This document shows, one piece after another, positions 1-11,122 of a DNA stretch of 64,000 bases. The notes under the pieces were generated by a model that saw only the letters and a program-made list of their open reading frames with translations, made no database searches and had not been told where the DNA came from. The stretch covers positions 4,948,447 through 5,012,446 of the forward strand of contig NW_022145613.1 of NCBI RefSeq assembly GCF_000002235.5. The letters are read 5' to 3'. Made by a program: the position numbers and the translations under genes. This DNA is from Strongylocentrotus purpuratus (lineage: Eukaryota > Echinodermata > Echinoidea > Camarodonta > Strongylocentrotidae). Positions within the stretch are counted from its first letter, which is position 1. The number at the start of each line of letters is the position of its first letter.

Positions 1-558
1 ACATCCCATTGCCAAACTTACGATCCAGGTGAGTGCCAGCACGATGTTAGTCTTCCAAGAACGTGTCACCCGCGTATAGAAGAACGGCCATCGTATTTTC
101 ATACAGGTGTCAGTGGAGAAGATCGTTGTGTGTAAAAGAGCATTGGCGGCATTCGTGAACATGACGGCGATGTAAATTTTGATTCCACTCTGCGTTTTGA
201 ATTTACAAATATCCAACAAATTTGGCAGTGAAACTAGCACTGTAATGTCCATGCAAAGCTGGCTTAAAGCCGCTGATAAGATAACGCTGTGCGTCGGGGT
301 CCAGGAGTATTTCATTTTGTAACAAGCGACAATCAGGGCGGTTAAACCGAGGACACCAAGAACAGTAAGACTACTGAATAATATATAAACAATGACTCTA
401 AACCAGGGTGGTAGGCCTCCAGGTAACTGATCCACATCGGTTGGGACGACTGAAACATTGTACAAGTCCTTATCATCCGACGAACTAGGATATGTAGCAG
501 ATACAACGGTCACATCCACATCATAATCCCACAATATGTTGGGAGTCGAAACCAGCAT
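1..558 (-). CDS. Rhodopsin-like GPCR, partial (C-terminal half outside window)
   Basis: Open from an ATG at 558 to the window edge, giving 186 residues. An in-frame TAG lies 15-18 codons upstream with no intervening ATG, so this start is well placed. Residues 1-53 are a polar, acidic extracellular segment with an Asn-Val-Ser glycosylation site at 34-36. Predicted helices are TM1 about 54-79, TM2 92-113, TM3 127-149 and the start of TM4 at 171. Cys118 sits where the TM3 disulphide cysteine is expected. The DRY position reads DTC (150-152), followed by a WPFFYTRVT loop resembling the HPFLYARV loop of the six receptors further right. It is therefore a distant relative, not a member of the tight tandem family. 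Ligand unknown; a membrane sensory or peptide receptor is plausible by family only. Confidence 0.8.
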   Translation of the reverse strand, partial: MLVSTPNILWDYDVDVTVVSATYPSSSDDKDLYNVSVVPTDVDQLPGGLPPWFRVIVYILFSSLTVLGVLGLTALIVACYKMKYSWTPTHSVILSAALSQLCMDITVLVSLPNLLDICKFKTQSGIKIYIAVMFTNAANALLHTTIFSTDTCMKIRWPFFYTRVTRSWKTNIVLALTWIVSLAMGC

Positions 559-1255
559 GGTTATGAACGTATTGAAATAGATACAAACATGTGTTTTAGC
601 AACCTATTTTGTAGTTAAGTCCAATTGTTGTTTATCTAAGTACATAAGTTGGAGACATCCGCAGAGCTTCGATTACAAATCAATCATATCGAGAAGGTAC
701 CACATTGAGGAAATACTACATGCTGTTCTCTAGCGAAGTAAACCGTAATATTCAGCAACACCACTGTAGAAATGTCATTTAAATCAATGGGTATTCAGGC
801 TAATATGAAATTGAAAAGTGCTTATGTTGCTACTAACCACTACGTGTGATGATTGTTAAAAAGACACTCCAGTTTCTGTCAGTTGACTAAAGCTTGGGGT
901 CCACCGTTACCAACGCAATCGCGTGACAAAAAACTTTCAATTAGTAACAAGAGTGCAAATATAAGTATGAACTCTGACTTGTGCACACAGGTAAATAATA
1001 TTTACCCGATACTCGGTTGCCATGATTGTCATTGTGTAATTAGAGAAATAACAGACAGGCTGATCACTCTGAGCAGTTTCAACCAATCTATCATAAATGT
1101 GCCAATGACGTGATGGTTTTAAGAGTTTTATTTGGCAATTTGGCACTCGTTGGCATATTACAGAACCATGAAGCCTGAAACAAGGCTAACCAAAGATTCA
1201 CCTTTAGTCTCAGCATAGATTCAATAGGAAAATAGAAACTCTTCTGTGAGATAGA
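559..1255. other. 5' flank of the partial receptor, no gene seen
   Basis: AT-rich sequence upstream of the partial receptor gene. Short open frames on both strands at about 850-1150 have no recognisable domain and overlap each other. Nothing else supported. Confidence 0.4.
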
Positions 1256-1446
1256 GGTGTCGTGGTGGAGTGGATACGTCGACGGACTGTCGATCTTAAT
1301 GTCTGCGGTTCGAGTCCCGCCGCGGCACTAATGTCATTTGGCAAGACATTCATCTACATTTGCCACACTCAACCCAGGTGATGTAAATGGGTACCTGACG
1401 GACATGTGCGCTATATAAGAAGCCACCATTATTATTATCATTATTA
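1256..1446 (+). mobile_element. tRNA-derived SINE (truncated type)
   Basis: The head at 1257-1330 folds like a tRNA: GTGTCGT at the 5' end pairs imperfectly with GCGGCAC at the 3' end, with an A-box-like TGGTGGAGTGGATA and a B-box GGTTCGAGTCCC. The body has GGCAAGACATTCATC and CCCAGGTG..AATGGGTACC, which recur in the SINEs at 5381-5730 and 31084-31310. The 3' end has GCGCTATATAAGAAGCC and an (ATT)n tail. It is a pol III-type retroposon and not a functional tRNA gene: the anticodon arm is not regular and the SINE body follows directly. Confidence 0.8.
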
Positions 1447-2539
1447 AATGGAGGGAGAAGAAAGACAGAAAGAAAAAACTAATTAAAGAAGGAATGAAAT
1501 AACAAAAATTACAAAGGGGAGAAGAAAGGCAGAAAGAAATATAGAAGGAAAGGGGAAAAAAGGCTACCACGCACTTTCATTAATGTAGTCTTTACCATTT
1601 GGCATTAACGTTCATAATCTAGCCCCAAAATCCATTTACCGATCCTGCTCCGAATACATACAACTGTTGAACTGATTTCATTAAACGAATTGATTAACGA
1701 ATCTATTGAAGTTGGGCTATAATGTGTAGCTGATTCATTTTCTGAAGTCTACTAGGCGAGATCAGAAAGAAAAAGCGTAGCGCAAAGTTAACCCTACATA
1801 GCCGTTTGTTCTAATCAAACTAAGAAAAATGGGAAACAGTTGAGTTTGGTGGGTTATTTTTTTTTAGGTAAAGCTAGGAAGTAGGCTTGAAATCTATTTA
1901 ATTGGTATCATCTACAAGAATAGGCATACCGGGTGAGGATGGCTGATGACCTAAACCGACAGACATCCCCCAGGATTTGGAGATTAGCAAAATATTCAGA
2001 CACCTGCCATCTTATTTCGGGCGGGAGGCTGTCTATATAAACATAATCTAGTATCTACCATATTATGTTGATGACAAGATAACATTTTTTTAAGATGATG
2101 AAAATATTAAAAAACAGGAATTTGATACCCAGACAGACAGCACCGCGTCGACAGTATGTCCGTATGTAACAAATCAACACGTTTCGTATGTTTATTTTAT
2201 GAACATATAACAATAAACGGGAAATGGCGCTTGGCAGGCAGCAGCACGTTTGTTTGAGTTCTCTATCAGTGAATGATATTATTGGATTTAGCGGACCAAT
2301 CGGTGAATTTTTTGTATCAGACGTTTTGTGAACACACATTGTCTGTTATTGCCTAGTAATATTGGTTATGAATTTTGTTATATACTGCATATTATACTTT
2401 GTGCAAATATCAAACACATTTGTATGTATTATTGCCAATTTAAATTGTATATAATTCAGCCATTTGGCTGCAAAGTGCAATCATAATAGAAAGCTTTTCA
2501 ATCTATCAAAATATATTTGTAGCACACACAACGTCGTAT
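1447..2539. other. Intergenic, nothing recognised
   Basis: AT-rich DNA with a purine-rich patch at 1450-1565. No coding region or repeat could be supported. Confidence 0.4.
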
Positions 2540-2549
2540 TTTAACCTTT

Positions 2550-3115
2550 TTTATGACCAACATTATTTGGAAGCACGATGCCATATTTGTTAATTTATTT
2601 TGAGAACAATATTTGCAGTATTATGAATATTAAATCTTGATGCCATATATTCAAATTATTTGTTATGAACAGTATTTATGCTTTTATTAATAATATGTGA
2701 AGAATTATGTCATATTCATTAATATAGTTCCTTTTATGAACAATATTTAAAACATGTATTTCTGTATATGCAGTATTATCATCATATTATTGTTATCAAT
2801 ATGCTTCGGTTTCAATAATCGCTTATTATGGTTGATATTCGTTATGTGTATCTTATTCTGAACTATTATATGATATTCATTGGTACAAGTGTTCAAATAT
2901 GTTATTTGGAGATTGATTTTTAATAAAATGGCCTGTTGGAGGGACCAAAACATGAAGAAAAAAAATTAAAACATGACGTCAAATTTCTAAATACACTTTA
3001 ATGAGCAATATTTGAAGCATGATGTCACGTTAAAAAATTATAATTATGAACAATACTCAAAGCTTGATCTAATATTCTTGAATAGATTTGTATGGACAAT
3101 ATATAAAACTTGATG
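2550..3115 (+). repeat. Degenerate tandem repeat, about 45-70 bp units
   Basis: A diverged motif recurs: TTATGAACAATATTT followed by an A-rich spacer, then CATGATGTCATATT and TTAAT. Recognisable units begin near 2552, 2602, 2662, 2735, 3000, 3044 and 3090; the block 2770-2990 is more degraded. Unit lengths vary and no reading frame is kept, so this looks like an old decayed satellite. Confidence 0.6.
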
Positions 3116-4169
3116 TCCTTTCCTACCCACACATTCTCACTCGATCAGGGTGGGGCAATATAACCTTAGCGAGTTTCTGCAAATAACGACTCATTTTTTC
3201 TTGTTTGTCATGTGGTTCTATATTTATTTCCCGGTGTAATTATTAGCAAAGAGCTTTAATTTCCAGCTTTCGTTTATCTCTCGCATCATACTTTGACATA
3301 CTCGTGTTTGAAGGCGAAAGCAATTTCCGTATGCTACCAGTAAAATACCATTTTCATTATCATATAATTGCTCGTGATTGACAATTCATCGCTTACTGCA
3401 AAAATTGAAAGCGGATGGAATAATGTCTCTAATATCCAAATTAATAACTATATATATTGACAGACACATCGTGTCACAGTAATTAACTGCTTTCCAAATA
3501 AAGTGCTAAGAACGTAAGCCTTCAAACTAATTGCAAATCATGTATGAAATTTAAAGAGAAGAACACAATTCCTAACAAATAAATTAATTCGTCAACCTAG
3601 TTGAGTTGAAGAGAGGATTGAATTGGGACTGAGCTGTCTCATTCTTTGTATGTCACTGTTGAAGAACATCTTAGAAGAAAATAATGTCCCTGATAGAAAT
3701 TGCTCTTCAAATGACCTCACATTCTAAAATATGATCAATATATTTTTGTTTTAATAGCTGAAAAGTTAGGACCCCACTTTCACACTACATTTTGTTTGAT
3801 TCTTATTTACACATTTATGTATGCGGTGCATGTGATTTTCAGAAAGTGTGGGTCTTTTTCTTTCCATTCAAAAAACTCACAAGACATAGTTTATAGTGAT
3901 TTTAATTTCCTCATCAGTATAATAATGCTCACCAAAAGGGCCATGAAATTATCATTTCCACAGGTACCCTAATGAATGACCTTAGTGGGTAAAAAAATAT
4001 AAGGCCTTCCCCAAGGATGTGAGAACCGGTCAAAAATCGAATTAAGGACTCGTATGAGGGGTAAAGAGCCATCATCAATATACTAATATACTCTCACTCA
4101 CACATTTGGTAAAATGCTTGCCAACACCAATGAAACCCATCTGCAGCCACCCGCCCCCCCCCCCCCGAT
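3116..4169. other. Intergenic, nothing recognised
   Basis: AT-rich DNA without a convincing open frame, RNA gene or repeat. Confidence 0.4.
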
Positions 4170-4250
4170 ACATACTAACACACACACACACACGCACACA
4201 CACACACACGCACACGCACACACACACACACACGCACACACACACATCCG
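4157..4250 (+). repeat. (CA)n microsatellite with poly-C lead
   Basis: A run of C at 4157-4166 is followed by CACACA repeats interrupted by CG dinucleotides from about 4179 to 4246. Three overlapping open frames over this stretch only reflect the dinucleotide repeat. Confidence 0.9.
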
Positions 4251-5380
4251 CCCTCACGCGCACCCATAATTATGAACATTCGCCAGCCCATAAAATGCGC
4301 TAAGGCACAGGGAAATTTATGGGGATTGGATGCGCATATTTTAATGCATAACAATACCATTTTCAAAGTAAAATAAAATCATAACAAAGCCCCGAGGGCG
4401 AACATTTATTTTTATAATATTATTTCTTCGTCTACGGAGCATCAGTATTTCTTGTATTTTATGTATTTTCTCGAACTCCGAGCAGAAATATAGACTTTCT
4501 TACATCATCATATAACTTACATGTATATATATTTATTTCATCTTCTGCAAGATAATTTTTTCAGAAAATCAGCTTTTTTAAGACACAATATCATTACCAA
4601 AACAAAAACGCAGGGTTTCCTAGTAATAATATAAAGATGAGACTCCGGTTGAAAGTGCATGATAACATTTAATATGTACAGGTGATTAAATACTTACATT
4701 AGGGAGAACAAAATAAAATGATTTAAATTGTAGATATATATTGAAGAATTGTTTGTACCAATTTAGACAACAGGATATTTCGAATAACGAAAACAACACG
4801 ATAGATATATTTCTCGCATAAATTTAAATCTATAAACAAGTAAATATGATTTATACGGCAAGATCGAAAAATAGCTTTGAACAAAGACTGAAGCTATTCC
4901 TCTCAAATATGAATAAATGTAAAAAGCAAGTTTGAACAGAAATTCGAATAAATAAAACAATATGTAAGACTTAGAGAACAAACCATTAGAAGAAAAATAG
5001 TAGCTTCGATGACGGATAAGTCATGTTATCAATGATAAAGAAGTATACAGTATAAGTTAGTATTTTACACTAAATAAAATCAAAATGTTCAAACTTTACT
5101 ATCATATTCCATTTTATCATGTTGAGTATTTTTACCTTATATACATTACACAACAGTACAACATATTACAGCATACATCAATCAGGTTATGAAAGATTTT
5201 CACATAAAGGCCAATTATTATTGTTGCCCTAGGATAATCAAATGAAAGGTGGACATGAATATTTATCAGTCTGTCTTTGAAATCAACACTTGATGACATC
5301 ACGATGTTATGATCTATGTTTTTCAGAAGATTCATGAGGATCGTATTTCCGAGATAAGAAATAGGGTTCTTCATTCCGAA
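4251..5380. other. Intergenic, nothing recognised
   Basis: AT-rich sequence. Short minus-strand frames at about 4763-4981 and 5132-5374 have no recognisable features. Confidence 0.4.
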
Positions 5381-5730
5381 AATAATAATAATAATATTTA
5401 ATTTTTATATAGCGCTTAATACAAATGCCTCTTAGCGCTTTACAAATATATTATTACCCCGGTCATTGGATTCAGTGCTTAACCGCACACAATGTGTGCA
5501 CAATCTCCACTCCCTGGGGAGCATTCCAGCCAGGCGTCACATGACGCTCACAAACTGTTTGACCAACAATGACGGTCGCATCCTATCGGGTACCCATTTT
5601 ACACCTGGGTGGAGAGTAGCAAGTGCAGGTTAATATCTTGCCAAGGATATTAGTGCAGTGTCGGGATTTGGACCCTCGACCTTCGCATCTCCAAGCCAAG
5701 CGCCTTAAACCACTCGACCACGACACTCCC
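5381..5730 (-). mobile_element. Full-length tRNA-derived SINE
   Basis: On the minus strand the element starts near 5730 with a tRNA-like head (GTGTCGTGGTCGAGTGG as A box, GGTCGAGGGTCCAAATCCC as B-box region, ending CACTGCACTA). It continues with GGCAAGATATTAACC and CACCCAGGTGTAAAATGGG, then a central domain. It ends with TAAAGCGCTAAGAGGC, AAGCGCTATATAAA and an (ATT)n tail at 5381-5395. About 350 bp, the longest SINE in the window. A tail of this kind is typical of SINEs mobilised by CR1/L2-clade LINEs. A relation of the central part to Deu-type SINE domains is possible but untested. Confidence 0.85.
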
Positions 5731-6059
5731 AGGGCTCATAATTCCAAAGTTTCATAATTCCGAAAATTAAAATGTAACTTGTATCGGTTTTCGGAATTAC
5801 GGGAAGAAAAAAACAGGATAACGCAGCAAATGTTCGGATTTATAAACCCCGCTTCATTTTCGAAAATATGAATTCTCTGATGTGGGAATTTGTGTGTTAG
5901 AACTACGAACCTTCGAAATTGAACCTTCAGAAAAACGAGTGCCTCCCGATCTGTAATCGAATCACCACTGGTCTCTGGGCTAATACCACAGTGACAACAA
6001 CGAAACCAACACGAGATCCACAACAGACAAAATTGGAATAATACATTTCCCATGATGTA
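5731..6059. other. Intergenic, nothing recognised
   Basis: Minus-strand open frames here (5736-6062 and 5927-6154) overlap one another and the SINE and foldback edges. No domain seen. Confidence 0.35.
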
Positions 6060-6170
6060 CAAGAATCGGTTTGTTTGGAACCGGGTTGAAATCGGTTTAG
6101 CAGTGTGACTAATGCCTCAATCACACCTTCGAACCGACTGCAAATCGACTCCAAACGTACCGATTCTTGG
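6060..6170. repeat. Foldback (palindromic) element, about 55 bp arms
   Basis: CAAGAATCGG at 6060 is matched in inverted orientation by CCGATTCTTG at 6160-6169. The two arms stay roughly 80% complementary up to a centre near 6115 (GTGTGACTAATGCCTCAATC). This is a small MITE-like hairpin. Related sequence (CACCGCCAAACCGGCTCC and ATCGGTTTGTTGC) lies in the receptor units near 6830-6920, 10115-10195 and 16075-16150. Confidence 0.6.
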
Positions 6171-6530
6171 CCATTCGGTTTTTCCGGTTTCTTGTCGGTC
6201 TCTGGTCAGTCATGTTGGTGTGATTGGTGTGTAAGGTATAAAGGGTACACAATCTTTATTTAGTGACGGAAATGAATAATTGTTGAGGTCTGTGAAATAA
6301 GATTAGCGCCAGGTTTTTCGATCATTAATTAGGCCCGGTTTAAGTAAAAGAAAGTGAAAACGAGTTCAAGGCTTAAATTTGTAATGTTTAGGTTAATTTT
6401 TTTCAGTTGTGTGGTTTGCATTGTCCTTTCAGCAAAGACCTGAAAATGCATTGCCGGTTGGCGAAAGGTGGAATAAATAATGACTTTTTGGTTGGAAGGA
6501 GAGAGCCAATGTGAAAAGATAAGAGTAACC

Positions 6531-6650
6531 TCTATCCCTCTCACTCTCTCTCTATTTCTATCTCACTCCCCCCCCCCTCTCTCTCTCTCTCTCTATTTAT
6601 CTCACCCCCTCTCTATATATCTCTCTCTCTATCTCTCTCTCTCTGTCTTT
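6531..6650 (+). repeat. (CT)n microsatellite
   Basis: CTCTCT runs with short C and TAT interruptions. The same microsatellite, followed by the same GTCTTT-ATAAT sequence, occurs at 9855-9953 and 15806-15911, so it marks the 3' edge of receptor repeat units. Confidence 0.85.
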
Positions 6651-7723
6651 AATAATAAATTACTTTGATATGCCATAGGTACCCTTGTAATACATTTAGC
6701 CTTTCGTCTTATCCATTAGAGCATTATGCAATGGATGAATGGGCAGTAGTTCCATTCCATAAAATGTACGTAGGTCATAATGAATAGAGTACCGCCATTA
6801 CACCTCTGTCACACCACCAAACCAACTCCTTACCTACTCCTTATCGACTGACTTTTGCCATTGGGGGGTAATGTAATTGTTTGAACCGTCTATTATCGGT
6901 TCGTTGCAGTGACTGGGTTGTTAGCGTTGTGGCATATTAATGGCATATATCGAAACACAGGACTCTATGAATTAATTAATGGATTCGGGGTACAAAGAAA
7001 ATCCTTAGGTGCTCCAGTTTTTTGTCTCTATGGCAACCAAAGAAATGCATATTTAGCGTTTGCAGGTTAGTTGACACTTCTGATAAAGGGCTTTCAAATC
7101 AGAATGCTACTATAAAATAAGAAAGGATGGAGGAGGATATATTATTAATAGCTAATTAGAACCATTCGTATTAGTAATTGATGACAACCAGTTGTATACA
7201 TGTTTCTGCGATAGGTTTTTAGAAAGGTTTTCATTTTCATACTTTTCGTTTAATTCAACAGTTATCAACATTGATTTTACTCGACTGTGTATCAATATCC
7301 AATGGACAATGATACTGAAAAAATGTCATTATAATGGACGAACAATCCCAAGTTATCTATCCAATAGAAAATACAATTTGCAACTGGTATGATGTTTGTA
7401 ATGTCCGTCTAGATGGGAGTTTACCCTCACAGTTGACATAAATAATTTGACCATTCATTTATATATTACATAAAGAAAATATTGACATGATATCATTTGT
7501 TCAATGACAACCAAGAATTTGTCTCCAACTTGTTGCGCATGAGGTGTCATGTCGGCTACGTTACACCCTCTACGCCAGTAATCCGTCGCATCGTATGCAC
7601 TATAAATTCTGCGATCCATTTTTTGCGCGACGTCAGCCTCATATGAAGCGTCAAAGACCTCGGCAGCCTCCGTCACAGTTCTACGTCAGGCGAATGACAG
7701 CTTGTGTGCAATGCGAATGGGCA
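6651..7723 (-). repeat. 3' flank of receptor unit 1, shared with other units
   Basis: Sequence after the microsatellite is homologous to 9955-11122 and 15912-17098 (for example CTTATCCATTAGAGCATTATGCA and GAATAGAGTACCGCCATTAC in each), with loss of similarity in patches. The 250 bp directly downstream of the receptor stop codon is notably conserved among all copies except the sixth. An open frame at 7455-7676 on the minus strand covers this conserved part in unit 1, but it is broken in the other copies, so it is treated as 3' untranslated sequence. Confidence 0.65.
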
Positions 7724-8740
7724 TTACTGAGGCACGGATGCGCCAAACTCGGTCTCTGTTGTTCTTGGTTTCGACTGGATTACGTTTACCTGAACCTTTT
7801 TGCGTATGTCTCCTAAATGTCCACATAGGTAGGCTTTTATTTGTTGGACGTAGCGCTTCTGCAGACGAGAGAACTCCGTCTGTCTTAAAGTATAGATCAA
7901 TGGTCCAACCGATGTCAGATTAGCCACTACCCCAAAAATGATGAATGTTGCATGGCTTCCCACCGGGTTCTTAGAGTAGTAATTGATATTTGAAATGATA
8001 AGAAAAGGTACCCAACCACAGAAGTATGTTCCGACAAAGATAGCAAGATTAATGGTGCTCTTGCGAATGTTCTTGAATTTCCGTTGGAGTTGTTCGACTA
8101 TGTCAGCGTTTGGCTGTTGTTTTTGTGGAGGTTCTCTTGCGTCCAAAGGTCCTATCCTACCGGCTTGTTCCCTCGCAGTACGGATCACCAGAAACTTTAA
8201 GACACTGATGATGACCAAAGAAGGCACGAGGGTTATATTTATAATGATGCCGAGGGTTGTACCGTGATTTTCAATAACAGCCGCAAAAGGACATCTTTCA
8301 TAATTGCTACCATGTTCTAAACCATTTACAGCTGTTCCAGCCATAGCTCCAGAGCAAAAGCTGATTACCCAGATCAAGGCGATCAAGAGGAAACACTTCC
8401 GGCCAGTTATGACGCGGGCGTATAAAAAGGGATGGCATACCTTTAGATAGGTTTCTATAGTGACTAGAACAGTATTAGCAAAAACAGCTACCATACCGAT
8501 GTAGAAGAATGCTAAAATAGTGAAAGGGTTGTCGAAGGAACAGACGTCCTGTTTAAAAATTGAGATGAGGCACATGAATTGAAATACAATATGAGCCACA
8601 CCCGTCGAGAACAGGGTGTAATTGGTGATAGTTTGAAGACTAGGATGTCGGATGATGCACACGACAATGAAGATATAGGAAAAAATGTTGAAGCCGCTGA
8701 ATAAGGACAACAAGATTCGGTATAAAATGAGTACGCCCAT
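7724..8740 (-). CDS. Rhodopsin-like GPCR, tandem family copy 1
   Basis: A single open exon of 338 codons from an ATG. Seven helices are predicted at about 5-30, 41-62, 73-97, 115-136, 161-187, 228-251 and 264-286. Class A landmarks are Asn18 (TM1), Cys67 and Cys150 (likely disulphide), Trp124 (TM4), Pro173 (TM5) and GWVPF at 242-246 (TM6). Oddities are His50 where TM2 usually has Asp, ETY at 96-98 in place of DRY (no arginine), and GPLIY at 279-283 in place of NPxxY. The extracellular N-terminus is only a few residues. The third loop is Pro/Gln-rich (204-210), and the tail ends TEFGASVPQ as in all copies. This is the most diverged of the six. Plasma membrane receptor; ligand and G protein unknown. 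Chemosensory use is inference from the tandem expansion. Confidence 0.9.
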   Translation of the reverse strand: MGVLILYRILLSLFSGFNIFSYIFIVVCIIRHPSLQTITNYTLFSTGVAHIVFQFMCLISIFKQDVCSFDNPFTILAFFYIGMVAVFANTVLVTIETYLKVCHPFLYARVITGRKCFLLIALIWVISFCSGAMAGTAVNGLEHGSNYERCPFAAVIENHGTTLGIIINITLVPSLVIISVLKFLVIRTAREQAGRIGPLDAREPPQKQQPNADIVEQLQRKFKNIRKSTINLAIFVGTYFCGWVPFLIISNINYYSKNPVGSHATFIIFGVVANLTSVGPLIYTLRQTEFSRLQKRYVQQIKAYLCGHLGDIRKKVQVNVIQSKPRTTETEFGASVPQ

Positions 8741-8810
8741 TCTACCAGAGAGAAAAAAACAGCGGTATTAGTAAGACAGTGCCTTTTTTCCAAATGGATT
8801 AATCACAGAG

Positions 8811-8835
8811 TTATATAATCCTACACCCGGGCTTA
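8811..8835 (-). promoter_or_regulatory. TATA-like core promoter, receptor copy 1
   Basis: On the minus strand AGCCCGGGTGTAG is followed by GATTATATAA about 75 bp upstream of the ATG. The same pair of motifs stands before copies 2-5. With initiation about 30 bp downstream, the leader would be only 40-50 nt, which fits an intronless gene. Confidence 0.5.
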
Positions 8836-9188
8836 GACAATACGATATACCCTTCTTTCACTTGTTAATGTGAGTCATGGTCTTTACACTCAAAAAGCAA
8901 AACAAAAGTACTTATGCCTATTTTGAAGAATATATACTGTGGTCGTTCCTCTCAAAGTCTCATTGATTTTCCCCTCAGATTACTTCGCCTTTGGCGAGGT
9001 TTCTTCCACTTGTTCGATTATACATACCCGATTACGACGGATTTGGAGCATATCACATAATCTTATTGTTATCACGTTCCTGTACGATTACAGTTGTCCC
9101 TGTGACAAAATAACTAAATAGTTCATATGAACCACATGAAAGAAGAGTTCGTCAGCAACAAATGTGGCCCATAATGTCCCCTTCCTTA
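8836..9188 (-). repeat. 5' flank of receptor unit 1
   Basis: Upstream sequence shared with copies 2, 4 and 6 (CTTGTTAATGTGAGTCATGG, CAAAACAAAAGTACTTATGCC). It is missing from copies 3 and 5, where the sequence jumps from near the promoter straight to GCATCAGAGCACAAACCG. Confidence 0.6.
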
Positions 9189-9559
9189 GCATCAGAGCAC
9201 AAACCGTGGCTATGTTCTTAAGTTGTTCGTAATTTACAGCGACCTATCTGCAAAAGTATTCTTTCGGGGCTTCCTTTCCAAGTGAATCCCGAACATGTAA
9301 AGAGTAAACAGTTCAGTTAATCCTTCCGCCTTTAAAGTCAGCGCTCTGTGTGTCATCCTATCGTGCCACCATCAAACTGTGCTGCAATCAAAATAATCAC
9401 TTTCCTCATAATTGAGTGATCATGCCACTTTTCGAACGACCCATCGCTCGTGCTAATGCCCAAAATTAGATGACAAACAACTACATTAATTATAATATTA
9501 CTTCCTCGACACGAGGTCACAAGCAAATTAATGATCGGTCGAATAGTTGTATTCCATTA

Positions 9560-9830
9560 TTTGTTTTTAGTTGATTTGATTTGATATGATTCATTTATTT
9601 TTCCACTCAAATATCCAAACTTAAAATACTGTTTATAAACTAAACAGTATCAAATCAAAATGTAGTAGAACAAATGATTTATGCAAGTAACGAATATTGA
9701 TAAGTATCTACGCAAACAAAAATTAGTTCATGGTAGTAAATTTCATTACCAATTTTAAGGGTAGAAATGGCTTCATCATAATAGCTCAAAGCAAAAAAGC
9801 TCACGAAGTTTAATGAATACGAACGTGGGT
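9560..9830 (-). mobile_element. Dispersed repeat with (AAATC)n end, possible LINE 3' fragment
   Basis: The plus strand shows TTGATTTGATTTGATATG at 9574, then sequence repeated almost unchanged at 15514-15780 as part of the duplication. Read on the minus strand it ends in AAATCAAATC, like the tail of the LINE at 23641-23685. The adjoining sequence is not obviously the same family, so assignment to a LINE is tentative. Confidence 0.35.
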
Positions 9831-9854
9831 CCCTCCGCTTTAACTCCATCTGCC

Positions 9855-9953
9855 CCCTCTCTCTCTCTCTCTCTCTCTCTCTCGCTCTCTCTCTCTCTAA
9901 TTCTCACACTCCCTCTATCTCACCCCTTCTCTCTCTCTCCCTCTCTCTCTGTC
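9855..9953 (+). repeat. (CT)n microsatellite
   Basis: Two CT tracts separated by AATTCTCACACTCCCTC. It corresponds to 15806-15911 in the second duplication copy, where it is longer in C, showing slippage after duplication. Confidence 0.9.
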
Positions 9954-11122
9954 TTTGATAATCAACTACTTTGACATGCAATAAAATTATATACCCTTCT
10001 AATGCATTAAGCTTTTCGTCTTATCCATTAGAGCATTATGCACTGGATGATTTAGCAATAATTCCATTCCATAAATGTACGTTGGTCATAATGAATAGAG
10101 TACCGCCATTACACCATAGTCAACCGCCAAACCGGCTCCTAATCGACTGAACCGTCTGTTATCGGTTTGTTGCTGTGACTGGGTTGTTAGCGTTGTGTCA
10201 TATTAATGACACATATTGCAGCACAATACTCATGGATGCGGGCTACATAGAAAAACCTTAGGCGCTCCCGTTTTTTGTCTCTCTGGCAGCCAAAGAAAAA
10301 GAATATTTAGTGTTTTCAGGTTAGTCGACACTTCTGATGAAAATATATGGGTTTTTAAATCCAGATGCTAATAGAATGAGAAATGATAGAGTAGGAAATA
10401 TTATTAATAGCTAATAAGAACACCATTCGTATTAGTGTTTGATGTTACAATAGTTTCACAGCGACAGCCAGTTGTATACACGTTTAGGCAATAGGTTTTT
10501 GAAAAAAGTTTCCATATATATACTTTACATTATAATTCAACAGTTATCTTCATGTTTCATAGTCAACATTGATTTTACTCGACTATGTATTATTTTCCAA
10601 TGGATAATGACGCTGAAAATAAGGTCCATTCAATGGACGCACAATCAAAAGTTATCTAAATCTAATTGAAAATATAATATGCAAGGTATGATGTTTGTAA
10701 ACTCCCTTAAGATTGGACTTTAGATGCGAATGCAAGCATAAAGTACCGACTTGTTTTCGAATGCACTTTGCCCCACAGTTCCCATAAATTCTTTGACCAT
10801 TCATTTATATTTTATACATATAGGAAATATTGACATGATATAATTTCTTCAAAACATTTTAAGAACAGTGTTTGCCCCGATTTTGTTCAACCAAGAATTG
10901 TTCTTCATCTTGTTGCGCATGAGGCGGCATATAGGATGCGTTTCACACGAGCTCATCAACCCCGATGGCAATTAGCCTATCCGCCAGTAATCCAATGCAC
11001 TATATATTCTGCAATCCATTTTTGTACGATGTCAAACTCATATGGAGCGGCAAAGACCTTGGCAACCTCCGTCGAAGTTCTACGTCAGGCGAATGACGGC
11101 TCGTATGCAATGCAAATAGGCA

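Noticed and set aside
1257..1330. Possible tRNA gene
   Set aside because: A-box and B-box are present but the anticodon arm is irregular and a SINE body shared with two other loci follows.
4075..4303. Cys/Val and Thr/His repeat proteins on both strands
   Set aside because: Pure translation of a (CA)n microsatellite.
7455..7676. Minus-strand frame downstream of receptor copy 1
   Set aside because: The DNA is conserved among receptor copies but the frame is broken in the others, so it is better read as 3' flank.
8741..8775. 5' splice acceptor before receptor copies 1, 2 and 4 (TTACTAAT then CTCTCTGGTAG)
   Set aside because: The AG is missing in copies 3, 5 and 6, and the TATA-to-ATG distance leaves no room for an intron.
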